A DNA stretch of 64,000 nucleotides from Thetidibacter halocola (GCF_018224955.1 NZ_JAGTUU010000003.1:1-64000), one strand, 5' to 3'; shown: positions 39,160 through 48,728, counted from the stretch's first letter. Made by a program: numbers and translations. Notes: a model not told the origin generated them from the letters alone.

Positions 39160-39789
39160 ATGGCGCCGAATGCCGCAGAGCAGGTCGCCGTGAATGCTCA
39201 TTGTTTCGAGGGTGCGGAGCGGGCGCTCTGGTATCAGCGCGCCCGAGGCTTCCAGGTGGCGCTGGAGGATGACGATGTCGTCTACGCCGCCGACACCGAT
39301 GGCATGGCGATCCAGAACGGCGGCATCTATCGCCCGCAGGAGACGCGCATGGGGCGCGGCATCTATTTCCGGTTCTTCTCATCGCAGGCTTACAACAGCC
39401 ATGGGTCCAGGGCGCTGACGGCCGGAGGCTGGTGGCTGGATTACGAAGGCTATCATGCCATCCGGTCGAAGGCGTCGCGGGACGGCACCTCGCTGGCGCA
39501 GGCGGCGCGCTGGATTCTGGCGATTCCGCCCGGCTGGGGTGATTGCGCCTTTGTCGGAAAGGCCATGATGGACAGCTATGTGAAAGCCTATGTGGGCATG
39601 GCCAAGCCGGCGTCTGACGGGATCAGCCCGCACAGCGTATTGCGTGACCGCCGGGCCCAACCCGTCTACATGCCGGCGCCGCTGGACGTTGCGAAACAAT
39701 GGTTCGTGCCGGGCGAAAGGGACCTGTTGCAGGACGTATTCAGCGAACTCGGCCACGTGCAGTGCACGGTCCCGGGCATCGTGCTGTGA
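39160..39789 (+). CDS. hypothetical protein of unknown function
   Basis: I do not recognise this 209-residue protein. It has no signal peptide or membrane segment, is rich in aromatic residues (GGWWLDYEGYH; GRGIYFRFFSSQAYN) and has one cysteine pair well apart. GGGGAGGG precedes the ATG at 39160. Codon use matches the surrounding core genes. It is followed after 50 bases by a glycosyltransferase-like gene on the same strand. Divergent from the DUF2934 gene. Confidence 0.6.
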   Translation: MAPNAAEQVAVNAHCFEGAERALWYQRARGFQVALEDDDVVYAADTDGMAIQNGGIYRPQETRMGRGIYFRFFSSQAYNSHGSRALTAGGWWLDYEGYHAIRSKASRDGTSLAQAARWILAIPPGWGDCAFVGKAMMDSYVKAYVGMAKPASDGISPHSVLRDRRAQPVYMPAPLDVAKQWFVPGERDLLQDVFSELGHVQCTVPGIVL

Positions 39790-39839
39790 CGGCGCGTTTG
39801 GCACTGGCGAACCCGGCGCGGCGCCGCTAGACAGCGCCG

Positions 39840-40640
39840 ATGACCCGACCCGTCAACATCATGTGCATCAAGTGGGGCAAGCTGTTCGGCCCCGAATATG
39901 TGAACCGGCTCTATTCCGGGGTGCGCCGCCACATGGCGCGTCCGGTGCGCTTTTTCTGCATGACGGAACATGCCGAAGGGCTGCATCCGGATGTCGAGGT
40001 GCTGCAGTTGCCGGTTGAACCCTTTGCCGAGCCCATGGCCGCCGCGCTGGCCGTGGCCAACCGGCAGGGCGCGATGCGCAAGGTCTCGCTGTTCCGGCCT
40101 GGGCTGGTGCCGGACCTGGAGGGGCCGGTGCTGGGCTTTGACCTCGACGTGGTGATTACCGGCTCTCTGGACGAGATCCATGACCTGGCGCCGGGCACCA
40201 TCGCCATGCGCCATGACTGGACGGAAAAACGCAAGGGGCGGCCGACCGGGCATGGATCGGTCTTTCGCTTCGATCCGGCGCAGCACGGGTTCCTGTATGA
40301 CGACATCGCCGCGCACCCCTATGAAGAGGTGGAAAAGGCGCGCGGATCCGAGCAGCGCTATACCTCGCACAAGGCGATGGATCGCGGGGTTTTCACCTAT
40401 ATCCCGGAGCCTTGGGTCGTATCCTTCAAGTATGACTGCAACCCGTTCCCGATGAATTGGCTGCGCCCGCCGCGGCTTCCGCCCGAGGCGCGCGTGGTCT
40501 GTTTCCACGGTCGGCCCAAGATGCCGGACGCGGTCGGGGGCTGGAACGGATCCTTCATCCGGCATTCGAAGCCCTGCGGCTGGTTGCGCGAGCACTGGAT
40601 CGACCGGGCGCGCGCCGACCTGGGGTCCGACTGGGCCTGA
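39840..40640 (+). CDS. glycosyltransferase-like protein
   Basis: Cytosolic protein of 266 residues. It opens with a GT-A-like strand (NIMCIKWGKLFGPEYVNRLY) and carries a DxD-type motif in LGFDLDVVITGSLDE near residue 100, where a nucleotide-sugar metal would bind. Later VVCFHGRPKMPD resembles the ending of glycosyltransferase family 8-like proteins. It may decorate a surface polysaccharide, but no polysaccharide cluster is nearby. A dispersed repeat follows. Confidence 0.65.
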   Translation: MTRPVNIMCIKWGKLFGPEYVNRLYSGVRRHMARPVRFFCMTEHAEGLHPDVEVLQLPVEPFAEPMAAALAVANRQGAMRKVSLFRPGLVPDLEGPVLGFDLDVVITGSLDEIHDLAPGTIAMRHDWTEKRKGRPTGHGSVFRFDPAQHGFLYDDIAAHPYEEVEKARGSEQRYTSHKAMDRGVFTYIPEPWVVSFKYDCNPFPMNWLRPPRLPPEARVVCFHGRPKMPDAVGGWNGSFIRHSKPCGWLREHWIDRARADLGSDWA

Positions 40641-40653
40641 CGGCGGGACCGAT

Positions 40654-40697
40654 GGGGGCCAGCCCTCACACCCCCGGAGTTTGCCAGCAAGATGAAG
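40654..40697 (+). repeat. dispersed 3'-end repeat (copy 5)
   Basis: GGGGGCCAGCCC, CACACCCCCGGAGTTTG, CCAGCAAGATGAAG. It shares CCCCGGAGTTT and GCAAGATGAAG with copy 1 and starts 14 bases after the glycosyltransferase stop. Confidence 0.6.
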
Positions 40698-40793
40698 CAG
40701 TGGCCGGAATCTGCGGGTCGTCCCGCATGCTCTTGCCCCTGCCTGCCGGGAAAGGGTAATAGCGGTCAACGTGAGGATCGAGGGAGCAGACGC

Positions 40794-42056
40794 ATGGCAC
40801 GTCGCGTGGTTGTGACTGGGCTGGGGCTTGTGACGCCGCTGGCCTGCGGGGTGGAAGAGACCTGGGGTCGGCTCCTGGAGGGGCAGTCCGGCGCCGGCAC
40901 GATCTCGAAATTCGATGCGAGCCAACTGGCCACGACCTATGCCTGCGAGGTCCGCTACGGCGACGGCAGCGACGGCACCTTCAATCCCGACGACTGGCTG
41001 GACAAGAAGGAGCAGCGCAAGGTCGACGAGTTCATCCTGTTCGGCATGGCCGCGGCGATGCAGGCGGTGCAGGACTCGGGCTGGATGCCCGAGGCCGAGG
41101 AGGACCGGCTGCGCACCGGCGTGATGATCGGGTCCGGCATCGGCGGGCTGAACGCCATCGCTGAGACCGCGCTGCTGATCCGCGACAAGGGACCACGGCG
41201 GGTGTCGCCCTTCTTCATTCCGGGCGCGCTGATCAACCTGATCTCGGGCAATGTCAGCATCAAGTACGGGTTCAAGGGGCCGAACCATGCGGTCGTCACC
41301 GCCTGTTCGACCGGCGCGCATGCGATCGGCGACGCGGCGCGGCTGATCAAGTATGGCGATGCCGACGTGATGGTGGCGGGCGGCGCCGAGGCGGCGATCT
41401 GCGAGATCGGCATCGCCGGGTTCAACGCCTGCAAGGCGCTGTCGACCAAGCGCGGCAACGACCCGCGGGCGGCGAGCCGGCCCTATGACGCGGACCGCGA
41501 CGGCTTCGTGATGGGCGAGGGCGCGGGCATCGTCGTGCTGGAGGAATACGAGCACGCCAAGGCGCGCGGCGCGAAGATCTATGCCGAGGTCAAGGGCTAC
41601 GGCCTGTCGGGTGACGCCTATCATATCACCGCGCCCTCCGAGGATGGCGAGGGCGGCGAACGCTCGATGCGGGCGGCGCTGAGGGATGCGGGGCTCGAGG
41701 CGTCGGATATCGACTATATCAACGCGCATGGCACCTCGACCATGGCGGACGTCATCGAGCTGGCCGCGGTGGAGCGGATGTTGGGCGAGCATGCCGGCAA
41801 TGTCACCATGTCCTCGACCAAGTCGGCCACCGGCCACCTGCTGGGCGCGGCGGGCGCGATCGAGGCGATCTTTTCCATCCTTGCGATCCGTGATCAGGTT
41901 GCGCCGCCGACGATCAACCTCGACAATCCAGCCGTTGACACGCCGATCGACCTTGCCGCCAATGCGAAGCGCGAACGCCCGATCCGCAACGCGCTGTCCA
42001 ACAGCTTCGGATTTGGCGGCACCAATGCCAGCGTGATCTTCGGCAAGGTGGAATAG
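40794..42056 (+). CDS. fabF: beta-ketoacyl-ACP synthase II
   Basis: Elongating condensing enzyme of type II fatty-acid synthesis. The 420-residue protein has the full Cys-His-His triad: Cys171 (VTACSTG), His312 (NAHGTST) and His348 (SATGHLLG), and the glycine-rich end FGFGGTNAS. GAGGGAGCAGACGC precedes the ATG. It is followed after three bases by mltG, an arrangement conserved in alphaproteobacteria, so both are co-transcribed. Confidence 0.96.
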   Translation: MARRVVVTGLGLVTPLACGVEETWGRLLEGQSGAGTISKFDASQLATTYACEVRYGDGSDGTFNPDDWLDKKEQRKVDEFILFGMAAAMQAVQDSGWMPEAEEDRLRTGVMIGSGIGGLNAIAETALLIRDKGPRRVSPFFIPGALINLISGNVSIKYGFKGPNHAVVTACSTGAHAIGDAARLIKYGDADVMVAGGAEAAICEIGIAGFNACKALSTKRGNDPRAASRPYDADRDGFVMGEGAGIVVLEEYEHAKARGAKIYAEVKGYGLSGDAYHITAPSEDGEGGERSMRAALRDAGLEASDIDYINAHGTSTMADVIELAAVERMLGEHAGNVTMSSTKSATGHLLGAAGAIEAIFSILAIRDQVAPPTINLDNPAVDTPIDLAANAKRERPIRNALSNSFGFGGTNASVIFGKVE

Positions 42057-42059
42057 CGC

Positions 42060-43214
42060 ATGTGGCGCAGCATCGCCTCGAATGCGCTGACCTTCCTGGT
42101 CGTCGCGGTCTTCCTCTTCGGGGGCGTCCTGATCTGGGCGCAGGATCAGTACAATGCCGAGGGGCCGCTGGCCGAGGCGATCTGCCTCGAGGTGCCTCGC
42201 GGCTCGACGATGAAGCGCGTCTCTGACGACCTGGCCGGGCGCGGCGCGATCAGCAGCGACACGATCTTTCGCCTGGGCGCCGATTACGCCGACAAGACGC
42301 AGGAGCTCAAGGCGGGCAGCTACCTGATTGCCGAGGGCGCCTCGATGGCGCAGATCACCGACATCATCACGCGCGGCGGCGCCTCGACCTGCGGGACCGA
42401 GGTGGTCTATCGCATCGGTGTCACCCGCGCCGAGGTGCAGGTCCGCGAGCTTGACCCCGCGACCGGGCGCTACGTGGAACGCGCCGCCTTCGATCCGGGC
42501 GAGGGCGCGGCACCGGAGGAATACGCGCAGGTCCGCACCCGGCCCGACACGCGCTATCGCGTGGCGCTGGCCGAGGGCGTGACAAGCTGGCAGGTGGTGC
42601 AGGAACTGGGCCAGGTCGACATCCTCGAAGGCGAGGTCGAGGTGCCGGCCGAGGGCAGCCTTGCCCCCGACAGCTACGAGGTGACGCCGGGCGACATGCG
42701 CTCTGCTCTGGTCGACCGGATGCGCCAGCGGCAGGAGATCATCCTGGACGAGGCCTGGTCCAACCGCGCCGACGGCCTGCCCTACGAGACCAAGGAAGAG
42801 GCGCTGATCATGGCGTCGATCATCGAGAAGGAGACGGGGAACGCGCAGGAACGTTTTGACGTGGCCAGCGTGTTCGTCAACCGGCTGGAGCAGGGGATGC
42901 GGCTTCAGACCGATCCGACGGTGATCTACGGCATCACCAGGGGCGAGGGCGTTCTGGGGCGCGGCCTGCGCCAGTCGGAATTGCAGCGCGAGACGCCTTG
43001 GAACACCTACGTCATCGACGGGTTGCCGCCGACGCCGATCGCCAATCCCGGCCGCGCCGCGATCGAGGCGGCGCTGAACCCGGCCTCGACCGACTATGTG
43101 TTCTTCGTCGCCAAGACGCTGGACCCGGCGGACGGGCACAACTTTGCCGTCACGCTGGACGAGCACAACCGCAACGTCGCCGCCTATCGCGCTTTGGAGC
43201 GGGCCAACCAGTGA
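42060..43214 (+). CDS. mltG: endolytic murein transglycosylase MltG
   Basis: Cleaves nascent peptidoglycan strands in the periplasm, setting glycan length. The 384-residue protein has an N-terminal membrane anchor (about residues 9-25), LysM-like and YceG domains, and the catalytic glutamate in MASIIEKETGNAQER near residue 254, followed by LQTDPTVIYG and TPWNTYVIDGLPPTPI. Directly downstream of fabF. Confidence 0.94.
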   Translation: MWRSIASNALTFLVVAVFLFGGVLIWAQDQYNAEGPLAEAICLEVPRGSTMKRVSDDLAGRGAISSDTIFRLGADYADKTQELKAGSYLIAEGASMAQITDIITRGGASTCGTEVVYRIGVTRAEVQVRELDPATGRYVERAAFDPGEGAAPEEYAQVRTRPDTRYRVALAEGVTSWQVVQELGQVDILEGEVEVPAEGSLAPDSYEVTPGDMRSALVDRMRQRQEIILDEAWSNRADGLPYETKEEALIMASIIEKETGNAQERFDVASVFVNRLEQGMRLQTDPTVIYGITRGEGVLGRGLRQSELQRETPWNTYVIDGLPPTPIANPGRAAIEAALNPASTDYVFFVAKTLDPADGHNFAVTLDEHNRNVAAYRALERANQ

Positions 43215-43260
43215 GGTTTGCCCGCTTCCCGGGCGGCAGGTTTCGTGCTATCGCATCCGC

Positions 43261-43299
43261 ATGACTGAAACCGCTCGCCTCTGCTGCATTACCTGCTGA
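43261..43299 (+). CDS. candidate cysteine-rich leader peptide of cysS
   Basis: A 13-codon frame encoding MTETARLCCITC, in which three of 12 residues are cysteine, ends 99 bases before cysS. It lies wholly between mltG and cysS. A stem (43304-43310 with 43316-43322) begins five bases after its stop codon, and a second stem (43326-43332 with 43368-43374) ends just before the cysS ribosome site. The leader's ACCTGC can also pair with GCAGGT upstream (43236-43241). This is the layout of a translation-dependent attenuator reading Cys-tRNA levels. No strong ribosome site precedes it, so a leaderless or weak start is assumed. Confidence 0.45.
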   Translation: MTETARLCCITC

Positions 43300-43398
43300 C
43301 AATGGCCGGGATCGACCCGGCCTCTGGCGGGCGGTCGTCTATTCCCTATCAGGATCAGACTTGCTAAGCCCGCCGCGACATTCGCGAAGGACTGGCCC

Positions 43399-44757
43399 AT
43401 GCAACTCCGCCTGACCAATTCCCGGACCCGCAAGAAAGAGCCGTTCACGCCGCTCGATCCGCAAAACGTGCGGATGTATGTCTGCGGCCCCACGGTCTAT
43501 GACCGCGCGCATCTGGGCAATGCCCGCCCCGCCATCGTCTTCGACGTGCTGTTCCGCCTGCTGCGCCATGTCTACGGGGCGGACCATGTGACCTATGTGC
43601 GAAACTTCACCGACGTCGACGACAAGATCAACGCGCGGGCGGCGGAAAGCGGGCGCAGCATCGGCGACATCACCGCCGAGACGACGCGCTGGTATCTCGA
43701 GGACATGGCGGCGGTCGGCGTAATGGAACCCATTCACATGCCTCGCGCCACTGCCTATATCGCCGAGATGGTTGCCATGATCGAAGGGCTGATCGCCAAG
43801 GGCTTTGCCTATGCGAAGGAGGGCCATGTTCTGTTCCGCGTGCGCGCCTTCGCGCGCTACGGTGCCTTGTCGGGCCGGTCGGTCGACGACATGATCGCGG
43901 GCGCGCGGGTCGAGGTTGCGCCCTTCAAGGAAGACCCGATGGATTTCGTCCTCTGGAAACCGTCCTCCGATGACCTGCCGGGCTGGGACAGCCCCTGGGG
44001 CCGGGGCCGCCCCGGCTGGCATATCGAGTGCTCGGCCATGGCCAAGGCGCTGCTGGGCGACGTGTTCGACATCCACGGCGGCGGCAACGACCTGATGTTT
44101 CCGCACCACGAGAACGAGATCGCCCAAAGCTGCTGCGCCAACGGGACCGAGCGCATGGCGCAGGTCTGGTTGCACAACGAGATGCTGCAGGTCGAGGGCA
44201 AGAAGATGTCCAAGTCGCTGGGCAACTTCTTCACCGTCCGCGACCTGCTCGACCAGGGCATCCCGGGCGAGGTGATCCGGTTTGTCATGCTGAGCACGCA
44301 TTACCGCAAGCCGATGGACTGGACCGCCGAGAAGGCGCGTGAGGCCGAAGCCACGTTGCGCAAGTGGCGGGCGATGGTGGATGGCATCGCGGCGGGCGCT
44401 GTGCCCGAGGCCCTGGTTGCGACGCTGGCCGACGACCTGAACACCGCCGGCGCGATTGCCGAACTGCACAGGCTGGCGGCGGCCGGTGAGGTCCCGGCCC
44501 TTAAGGCCGGGGCGGAATTGCTGGGCCTGCTGACCGAGGAACTGGGCGGCTGGGACGAGGTCGAAGCCGATCTGTCGGGCTGGGCGGATCGCCTGGCGGC
44601 GGCACGGGTCGCGGCGATGGCAAGCAGGGATTTCTCCGAGGTGGACCGGCTCAAGGCCGCGTTGCTTGCGGCAGGCGTCGAGGTGCGCATGTCCAAGCAG
44701 GGGGTCGATCTGGTGCCCGGCGCGTGCTTCGACGCTGCGAAACTGGAGGGGGTATGA
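43399..44757 (+). CDS. cysS: cysteinyl-tRNA synthetase
   Basis: Charges tRNA-Cys. The 452-residue class I synthetase has the HIGH-type motif in [11 protein letters not shown] near residue 33, zinc ligands including [10 protein letters not shown] (Cys28) and the distal Cys/His pair ([14 protein letters not shown]), and the KMSKSLGNF loop near 270. AAGGA precedes the ATG. Its 5' region carries the candidate cysteine leader peptide. Confidence 0.97.
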   Translation: MQLRLTNSRTRKKEPFTPLDPQNVRMYVCGPTVYDRAHLGNARPAIVFDVLFRLLRHVYGADHVTYVRNFTDVDDKINARAAESGRSIGDITAETTRWYLEDMAAVGVMEPIHMPRATAYIAEMVAMIEGLIAKGFAYAKEGHVLFRVRAFARYGALSGRSVDDMIAGARVEVAPFKEDPMDFVLWKPSSDDLPGWDSPWGRGRPGWHIECSAMAKALLGDVFDIHGGGNDLMFPHHENEIAQSCCANGTERMAQVWLHNEMLQVEGKKMSKSLGNFFTVRDLLDQGIPGEVIRFVMLSTHYRKPMDWTAEKAREAEATLRKWRAMVDGIAAGAVPEALVATLADDLNTAGAIAELHRLAAAGEVPALKAGAELLGLLTEELGGWDEVEADLSGWADRLAAARVAAMASRDFSEVDRLKAALLAAGVEVRMSKQGVDLVPGACFDAAKLEGV

Positions 44758-44953
44758 TGGCGCGCCGTTTGATCTGTCAGGCCCGGGCAACCAGCCCGGG
44801 CCGCGCTCGACCCTCCCCCCGGGAGGGCGCATTGGCGATGTCCCGCACCGTCCTGCCGTCGTCCGGGGCTTTCGGGATAAACCGCTCAGCACGGGCGTTT
44901 CAAGGCGCCCGCCCAGGGTCGGGCGCGCCCCTCCTGTTTCCGGAGCGAACCGC
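44758..44953 (+). other. hairpin-rich leader region of cimA
   Basis: 196 bases without a gene I can support. It contains a nine-base stem (GGCCCGGGC near 44779 with GCCCGGGCC), a C-run/G-run stem near 44810-44827 and a GGGCGCCC-type repeat near 44905-44935. A frame overlapping the cysS stop crosses it but has no ribosome site and no runs of branched-chain amino acid codons, so I do not call a leader peptide. The stems could attenuate cimA or end the cysS message. Confidence 0.35.
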
Positions 44954-46573
44954 ATGACCCGCGAACGCCTCTACCTCTACGACACCACGCTGCGCGACGG
45001 GCAGCAGACGCAGGGCGTGCAGTTTTCGACGCCCGAGAAGATCCGCATCGCCCGTGCGCTCGACGCCCTGGGCGTTGATTACATCGAGGGCGGCTGGCCC
45101 GGCGCGAACCCGACCGACAGCGCGTTTTTCGACGAGGCGCCCAGGACCCGCGCCACCCTGACAGCCTTCGGCATGACCAAGCGGGCCGGACGGTCTGCTG
45201 AAAACGACGATGTCCTCGCGGCGGTGACGAACGCGGGCACCCCGGCGGTCTGCCTTGTGGGCAAGTCCGACCTGTTCCACGTCACCGATGCGCTGGGCAT
45301 CACCGCCGACGAGAACCTCGAGAACATCCGCGCCTCGGTCGCGCATCTGGTTTCGCTGGGGCGCGAGGCGCTTTTCGATGCGGAGCATTTCTTTGACGGC
45401 CATGCCCGTGACGCGGGTTATGCCACCGCCTGCCTGCAAGCTTCGCTTGAGGCTGGCGCGCGCTGGCTGGTCCTGTGCGACACCAATGGCGGGACCATGC
45501 CCTCGCGGATCGGACGCACGGTCGAGGCGCTGATCGCGGCGGGCATTCCTGGCGACCGGCTGGGAATCCACACCCATAACGACACCGAACAGGCCGTCGC
45601 GGGCAGCCTCGCGGCGGTCGAGGCCGGCGCGCGGCAGGTGCAGGGCACGCTGAACGGGCTGGGCGAACGCTGTGGCAACGCGAACCTGACGGCGCTGATC
45701 CCGACGTTGTGTCTGAAACAGCCCTACGCCGACGCCTTCGAGACTAACGTGACCGCGCAGGCGCTGGAGGGGCTGACCCGCACCAGCCGGATGCTGGACG
45801 ACATCCTGAACCGCGTGCCGCAGAAACAGGCGGCCTATGTCGGCGCCTCGGCCTTTGCCCACAAGGCCGGGCTGCATGCCAGCGCCATCGTCAAGAACCC
45901 GACGACCTACGAACACATCGACCCCGGCCTTGTCGGCAACAGCCGCATCATCCCGATGTCGAACCAGGCGGGGCAGTCGAACCTGCGCCGCAGGCTGGCC
46001 GAGATGGGACTGGAGGTTGCGCCCGACAACCCGGCGCTGCCGCGCATCCTGGAGGTGGTCAAGGCGCGCGAGGCCGAGGGCTACAGCTATGACACCGCGC
46101 AGGCGAGTTTTGAGCTATTGGCGCGCGAGGAGCTAGGCCTGTTGCCCGAGTTCTTCGAGGTCAAGCGCTACCGCGTGACCGTCGAGCGCCGCAAGAACAA
46201 GTACAACCAGATGGTCAGCTTGTCTGAGGCGGTGGTCGTGGTGAAGGTCGATGGCGAAAAGAAACTGTCGGTCTCGGAATCCCTCGACGAGGCGGGCAGC
46301 GACCGCGGTCCGGTCAACGCGCTGTCCAAGGCGCTGGCCAAGGATCTGGGCCCCTACCAGGGGGTGATCGACGACATGCGACTGGTCGATTTCAAGGTGC
46401 GCATCACGCAAGGAGGCACCGAGGCCGTGACCCGCGTCATCATCGACAGCGCCGACGCGCAGGGGCGCAGCTGGTCCACCGTGGGGGTCAGCGCGAACAT
46501 CGTCGACGCCAGCTTCGAGGCGCTGCTGGACGCGGTGCGCTGGAAGCTGGTGCGCGACCGCGAGGGGGCGTGA
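44954..46573 (+). CDS. cimA: (R)-citramalate synthase
   Basis: Condenses pyruvate and acetyl-CoA to citramalate, the first step of the threonine-independent isoleucine route. The 539-residue protein has the DRE-TIM motif DTTLRDGQQTQG near residue 10, HTHNDTEQAV near 200, and a C-terminal LeuA-type regulatory domain with SVSESLDEAGSDRGPVNAL. Its length and the regulatory-domain sequence fit CimA rather than LeuA or homocitrate synthase. CCGGAG precedes the ATG. Confidence 0.9.
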   Translation: MTRERLYLYDTTLRDGQQTQGVQFSTPEKIRIARALDALGVDYIEGGWPGANPTDSAFFDEAPRTRATLTAFGMTKRAGRSAENDDVLAAVTNAGTPAVCLVGKSDLFHVTDALGITADENLENIRASVAHLVSLGREALFDAEHFFDGHARDAGYATACLQASLEAGARWLVLCDTNGGTMPSRIGRTVEALIAAGIPGDRLGIHTHNDTEQAVAGSLAAVEAGARQVQGTLNGLGERCGNANLTALIPTLCLKQPYADAFETNVTAQALEGLTRTSRMLDDILNRVPQKQAAYVGASAFAHKAGLHASAIVKNPTTYEHIDPGLVGNSRIIPMSNQAGQSNLRRRLAEMGLEVAPDNPALPRILEVVKAREAEGYSYDTAQASFELLAREELGLLPEFFEVKRYRVTVERRKNKYNQMVSLSEAVVVVKVDGEKKLSVSESLDEAGSDRGPVNALSKALAKDLGPYQGVIDDMRLVDFKVRITQGGTEAVTRVIIDSADAQGRSWSTVGVSANIVDASFEALLDAVRWKLVRDREGA

Positions 46574-46583
46574 CGGCACGGCC

Positions 46584-47369
46584 ATGAGCGATCCGTTCCA
46601 CGACAACCCCGATCTGGTCGCCTGCGCGCAGCTGGTCGAACGGGCGGACCCCGAACGGTTCCGCGCCGCCATGGCCGCGCCGGTCGCGGCGCGGGCGGTG
46701 CTGTTCCCGGTCTATGCCTTCAATGTCGAGGTGTCGCGCGCGCCCTGGGCGTCGAAGGAACCGTTGATCGTGCAGATGCGCCTGCAATGGTGGTCCGATG
46801 TGCTGGACGAGATCGCTGCGGGCGGCTTTGTCCGGCGGCACGAGGTGGTGACGCCGCTGGCCGTGGCGACCCGCCCCGAGGCGCTCGACCCGCTGCGCCG
46901 GGTGATCGCGGCAAGGGCAGTGGACGTGGACCGCGCACCCTTTGCCGACGAGGCGGCGCTGTTGGCCTATCTCGACGCCACGGCGGGCGCGCTGGCCGAA
47001 GGCGCGGCGCGCAGCCTTGGCGCGACCAGCGTTCCGAAGGCCATGACAACGTGGGGCAGGGCGGCCGGCCTTGCGCGCTATCTTCAGGCCGTTCCGGAAC
47101 TGGAGGCGCGGGGGCGTCAGCCCTTGCCTGATGGCCGCCCGCCGACGCTGGCCCGGCTGGCGTCCGACAGCCTCGCGGCGCTGGACCGTGCGGGCGGGCT
47201 GCGCGCGCTGCGCCGGGCGCTCGGGCCGCAGGCGGCGGCCTCGGTGCTGGAGTTCTGGCAGGCGCGCGCCTTGCTGCGGATGGTGGCGCGGGACCCGGGC
47301 TGCGTGGCCGAGGGCCGGCTCCGCCTGTCGGAATTCGGCGCACGGCTGCGCCTGCTGGCGCTGTCCTGA
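46584..47369 (+). CDS. squalene/phytoene synthase-like protein (NDUFAF6-type)
   Basis: Protein of 261 residues with the isoprenoid-synthase fold pattern IVQMRLQWWSDVLDEI near residue 62, but neither of the two aspartate-rich DxxxD motifs needed for prenyl condensation is present. This variant resembles mitochondrial NDUFAF6, a complex I assembly factor derived from the same fold, and such proteins are common in alphaproteobacteria. A role in respiratory complex assembly is inferred. It lies 10 bases after cimA with no strong ribosome site. Confidence 0.75.
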   Translation: MSDPFHDNPDLVACAQLVERADPERFRAAMAAPVAARAVLFPVYAFNVEVSRAPWASKEPLIVQMRLQWWSDVLDEIAAGGFVRRHEVVTPLAVATRPEALDPLRRVIAARAVDVDRAPFADEAALLAYLDATAGALAEGAARSLGATSVPKAMTTWGRAAGLARYLQAVPELEARGRQPLPDGRPPTLARLASDSLAALDRAGGLRALRRALGPQAAASVLEFWQARALLRMVARDPGCVAEGRLRLSEFGARLRLLALS

Positions 47370-47392
47370 ACAGGCAGTAGGCCTGTCGCGCC

Positions 47393-48622
47393 TCAGGCGC
47401 GGGCCGTGTCCTGATCGGGCCGCAGCGCCAGCCAGATCAGCGCGCCCCCGGCCAGCGCCAGGAAGGGCGCCATCGCCAGGTTGACCGAGGTCCACCCGGC
47501 CTCGGGTGTGCCGCCCGAGCAGTTCATCAACCCGCCCGAGGCCAGCGAGGCAAAGGTCACGCCGCCGAACACCAGCAGGTCGTTCAGCCCCTGCATCCGC
47601 CCGCGCTCGTGCGGCTCATGCGCGCCTGCCAGCATCGCTGTCGCCCCGATGAAACCAAAGTTCCATCCCAGCCCCAGCAGCACCAGCGCGACAAAGAAAT
47701 GTTCCAGCTCGACGCCCATCAGCGCCACCGCGCCGGCGCCCGCCAGGATCACCAGGCCCGCGCCGACGATCCGTTCGACGCCGAACCGTGCGATCAGGTG
47801 CCCGGTGAAGAAGCTGGGCGCGAACATCGCCAGCACATGGGCGGTGACCACGTTGGCGGCATCGTTCGTCTCGAATCCACAGCCCACCACGGCCAGCGGC
47901 GTCGAGGTCATCACAAGGTTCATCAGCGCATAGCTGACCATGGCGCAGATCACCGCCACGGCGATGCGCGGGGTGGTGATCAGCTCCCACCGGCTGCGGC
48001 CGCGCGGGGCGTCGACGGCGGGCACGGGCGGCTTGGGGATATCGAGGAACAGGAACAGCATCGAGCCCAGAACGTTCAGCACGATCACCATCATGTAGGC
48101 GCCGGCGAAACTCGACACCAGCGCCGAGGGATGGTCGATCGCGCCCGAAGACAGCTTGACCAGCTGCGGCCCGATGATGGCCGAGGCCAGGCCGCCCGCC
48201 ATGACATACGAGATCGCCTTGGGCCGGAAATCGTCGGTCGCGGTGTCGGCGGCGGCAAAGCGGTAGAAGCCCTGCGCCGACATGTAGACGCCGGTAAAGA
48301 ACGAGCCCAGCAGGAAGATCGGGAAGGAACCCAGATACAGGCCCAGCGTGCAGATCGCCGCCCCCGTCGCGCCACCCGTCGCCCCGACGAAGAACCCCGC
48401 CCGCCGGCCGAACCGCTGCATGAACCAGGACAGCGGCGTGGCCGAGGTCATCGAGCCCAGCACGATCAGCGAGATTGGCAGCGTGGCGAAACAGAGGTTC
48501 GAGGCCAGCGACTGACCGGCAAGCCCCCCGATGGTGAAGATCAGCGGCATCTGCGCGCCCAGGATCGCCTGTGCGGCGACCAGGACGGCGACATTGCGTT
48601 TGGCGCGGCTCTCGGTGCTCAT
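47393..48622 (-). CDS. MFS transporter
   Basis: Inner-membrane protein of 409 residues with about 12 hydrophobic segments. The loop FMQRFGRRAGFFVGATGG between segments 2 and 3 corresponds to the MFS motif. A cytosolic loop (KPPVPAVDAPRGRSRWEL) separates the two six-helix halves. No drug or sugar signature is clear; substrate unknown. It converges on the cimA-side gene with 23 bases between and is divergent from the cobK-like gene. Confidence 0.85.
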   Translation of the reverse strand: MSTESRAKRNVAVLVAAQAILGAQMPLIFTIGGLAGQSLASNLCFATLPISLIVLGSMTSATPLSWFMQRFGRRAGFFVGATGGATGAAICTLGLYLGSFPIFLLGSFFTGVYMSAQGFYRFAAADTATDDFRPKAISYVMAGGLASAIIGPQLVKLSSGAIDHPSALVSSFAGAYMMVIVLNVLGSMLFLFLDIPKPPVPAVDAPRGRSRWELITTPRIAVAVICAMVSYALMNLVMTSTPLAVVGCGFETNDAANVVTAHVLAMFAPSFFTGHLIARFGVERIVGAGLVILAGAGAVALMGVELEHFFVALVLLGLGWNFGFIGATAMLAGAHEPHERGRMQGLNDLLVFGGVTFASLASGGLMNCSGGTPEAGWTSVNLAMAPFLALAGGALIWLALRPDQDTARA

Positions 48623-48728
48623 GGGTTGGGGTTACGCGGGGCGCGCTGGTATCGCAAGTGGGGAATGTGTTCATCGGCGCACGCTTTGCCGGTGGCGATG
48701 CGCGCGGCTGCATCGTAAGGGAAGGGGC

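Noticed and set aside
39666-43166. 1,166-codon minus-strand open frame
   Set aside because: It spans the glycosyltransferase, fabF and mltG genes, all clearly real on the plus strand; the translation is Arg/His/Gly-rich shadow sequence.
44724-44957. 77-codon frame between cysS and cimA as a leader peptide
   Set aside because: No ribosome site, no run of Ile/Leu/Val codons, and it overlaps the cimA start; the stems there are noted as a region instead.
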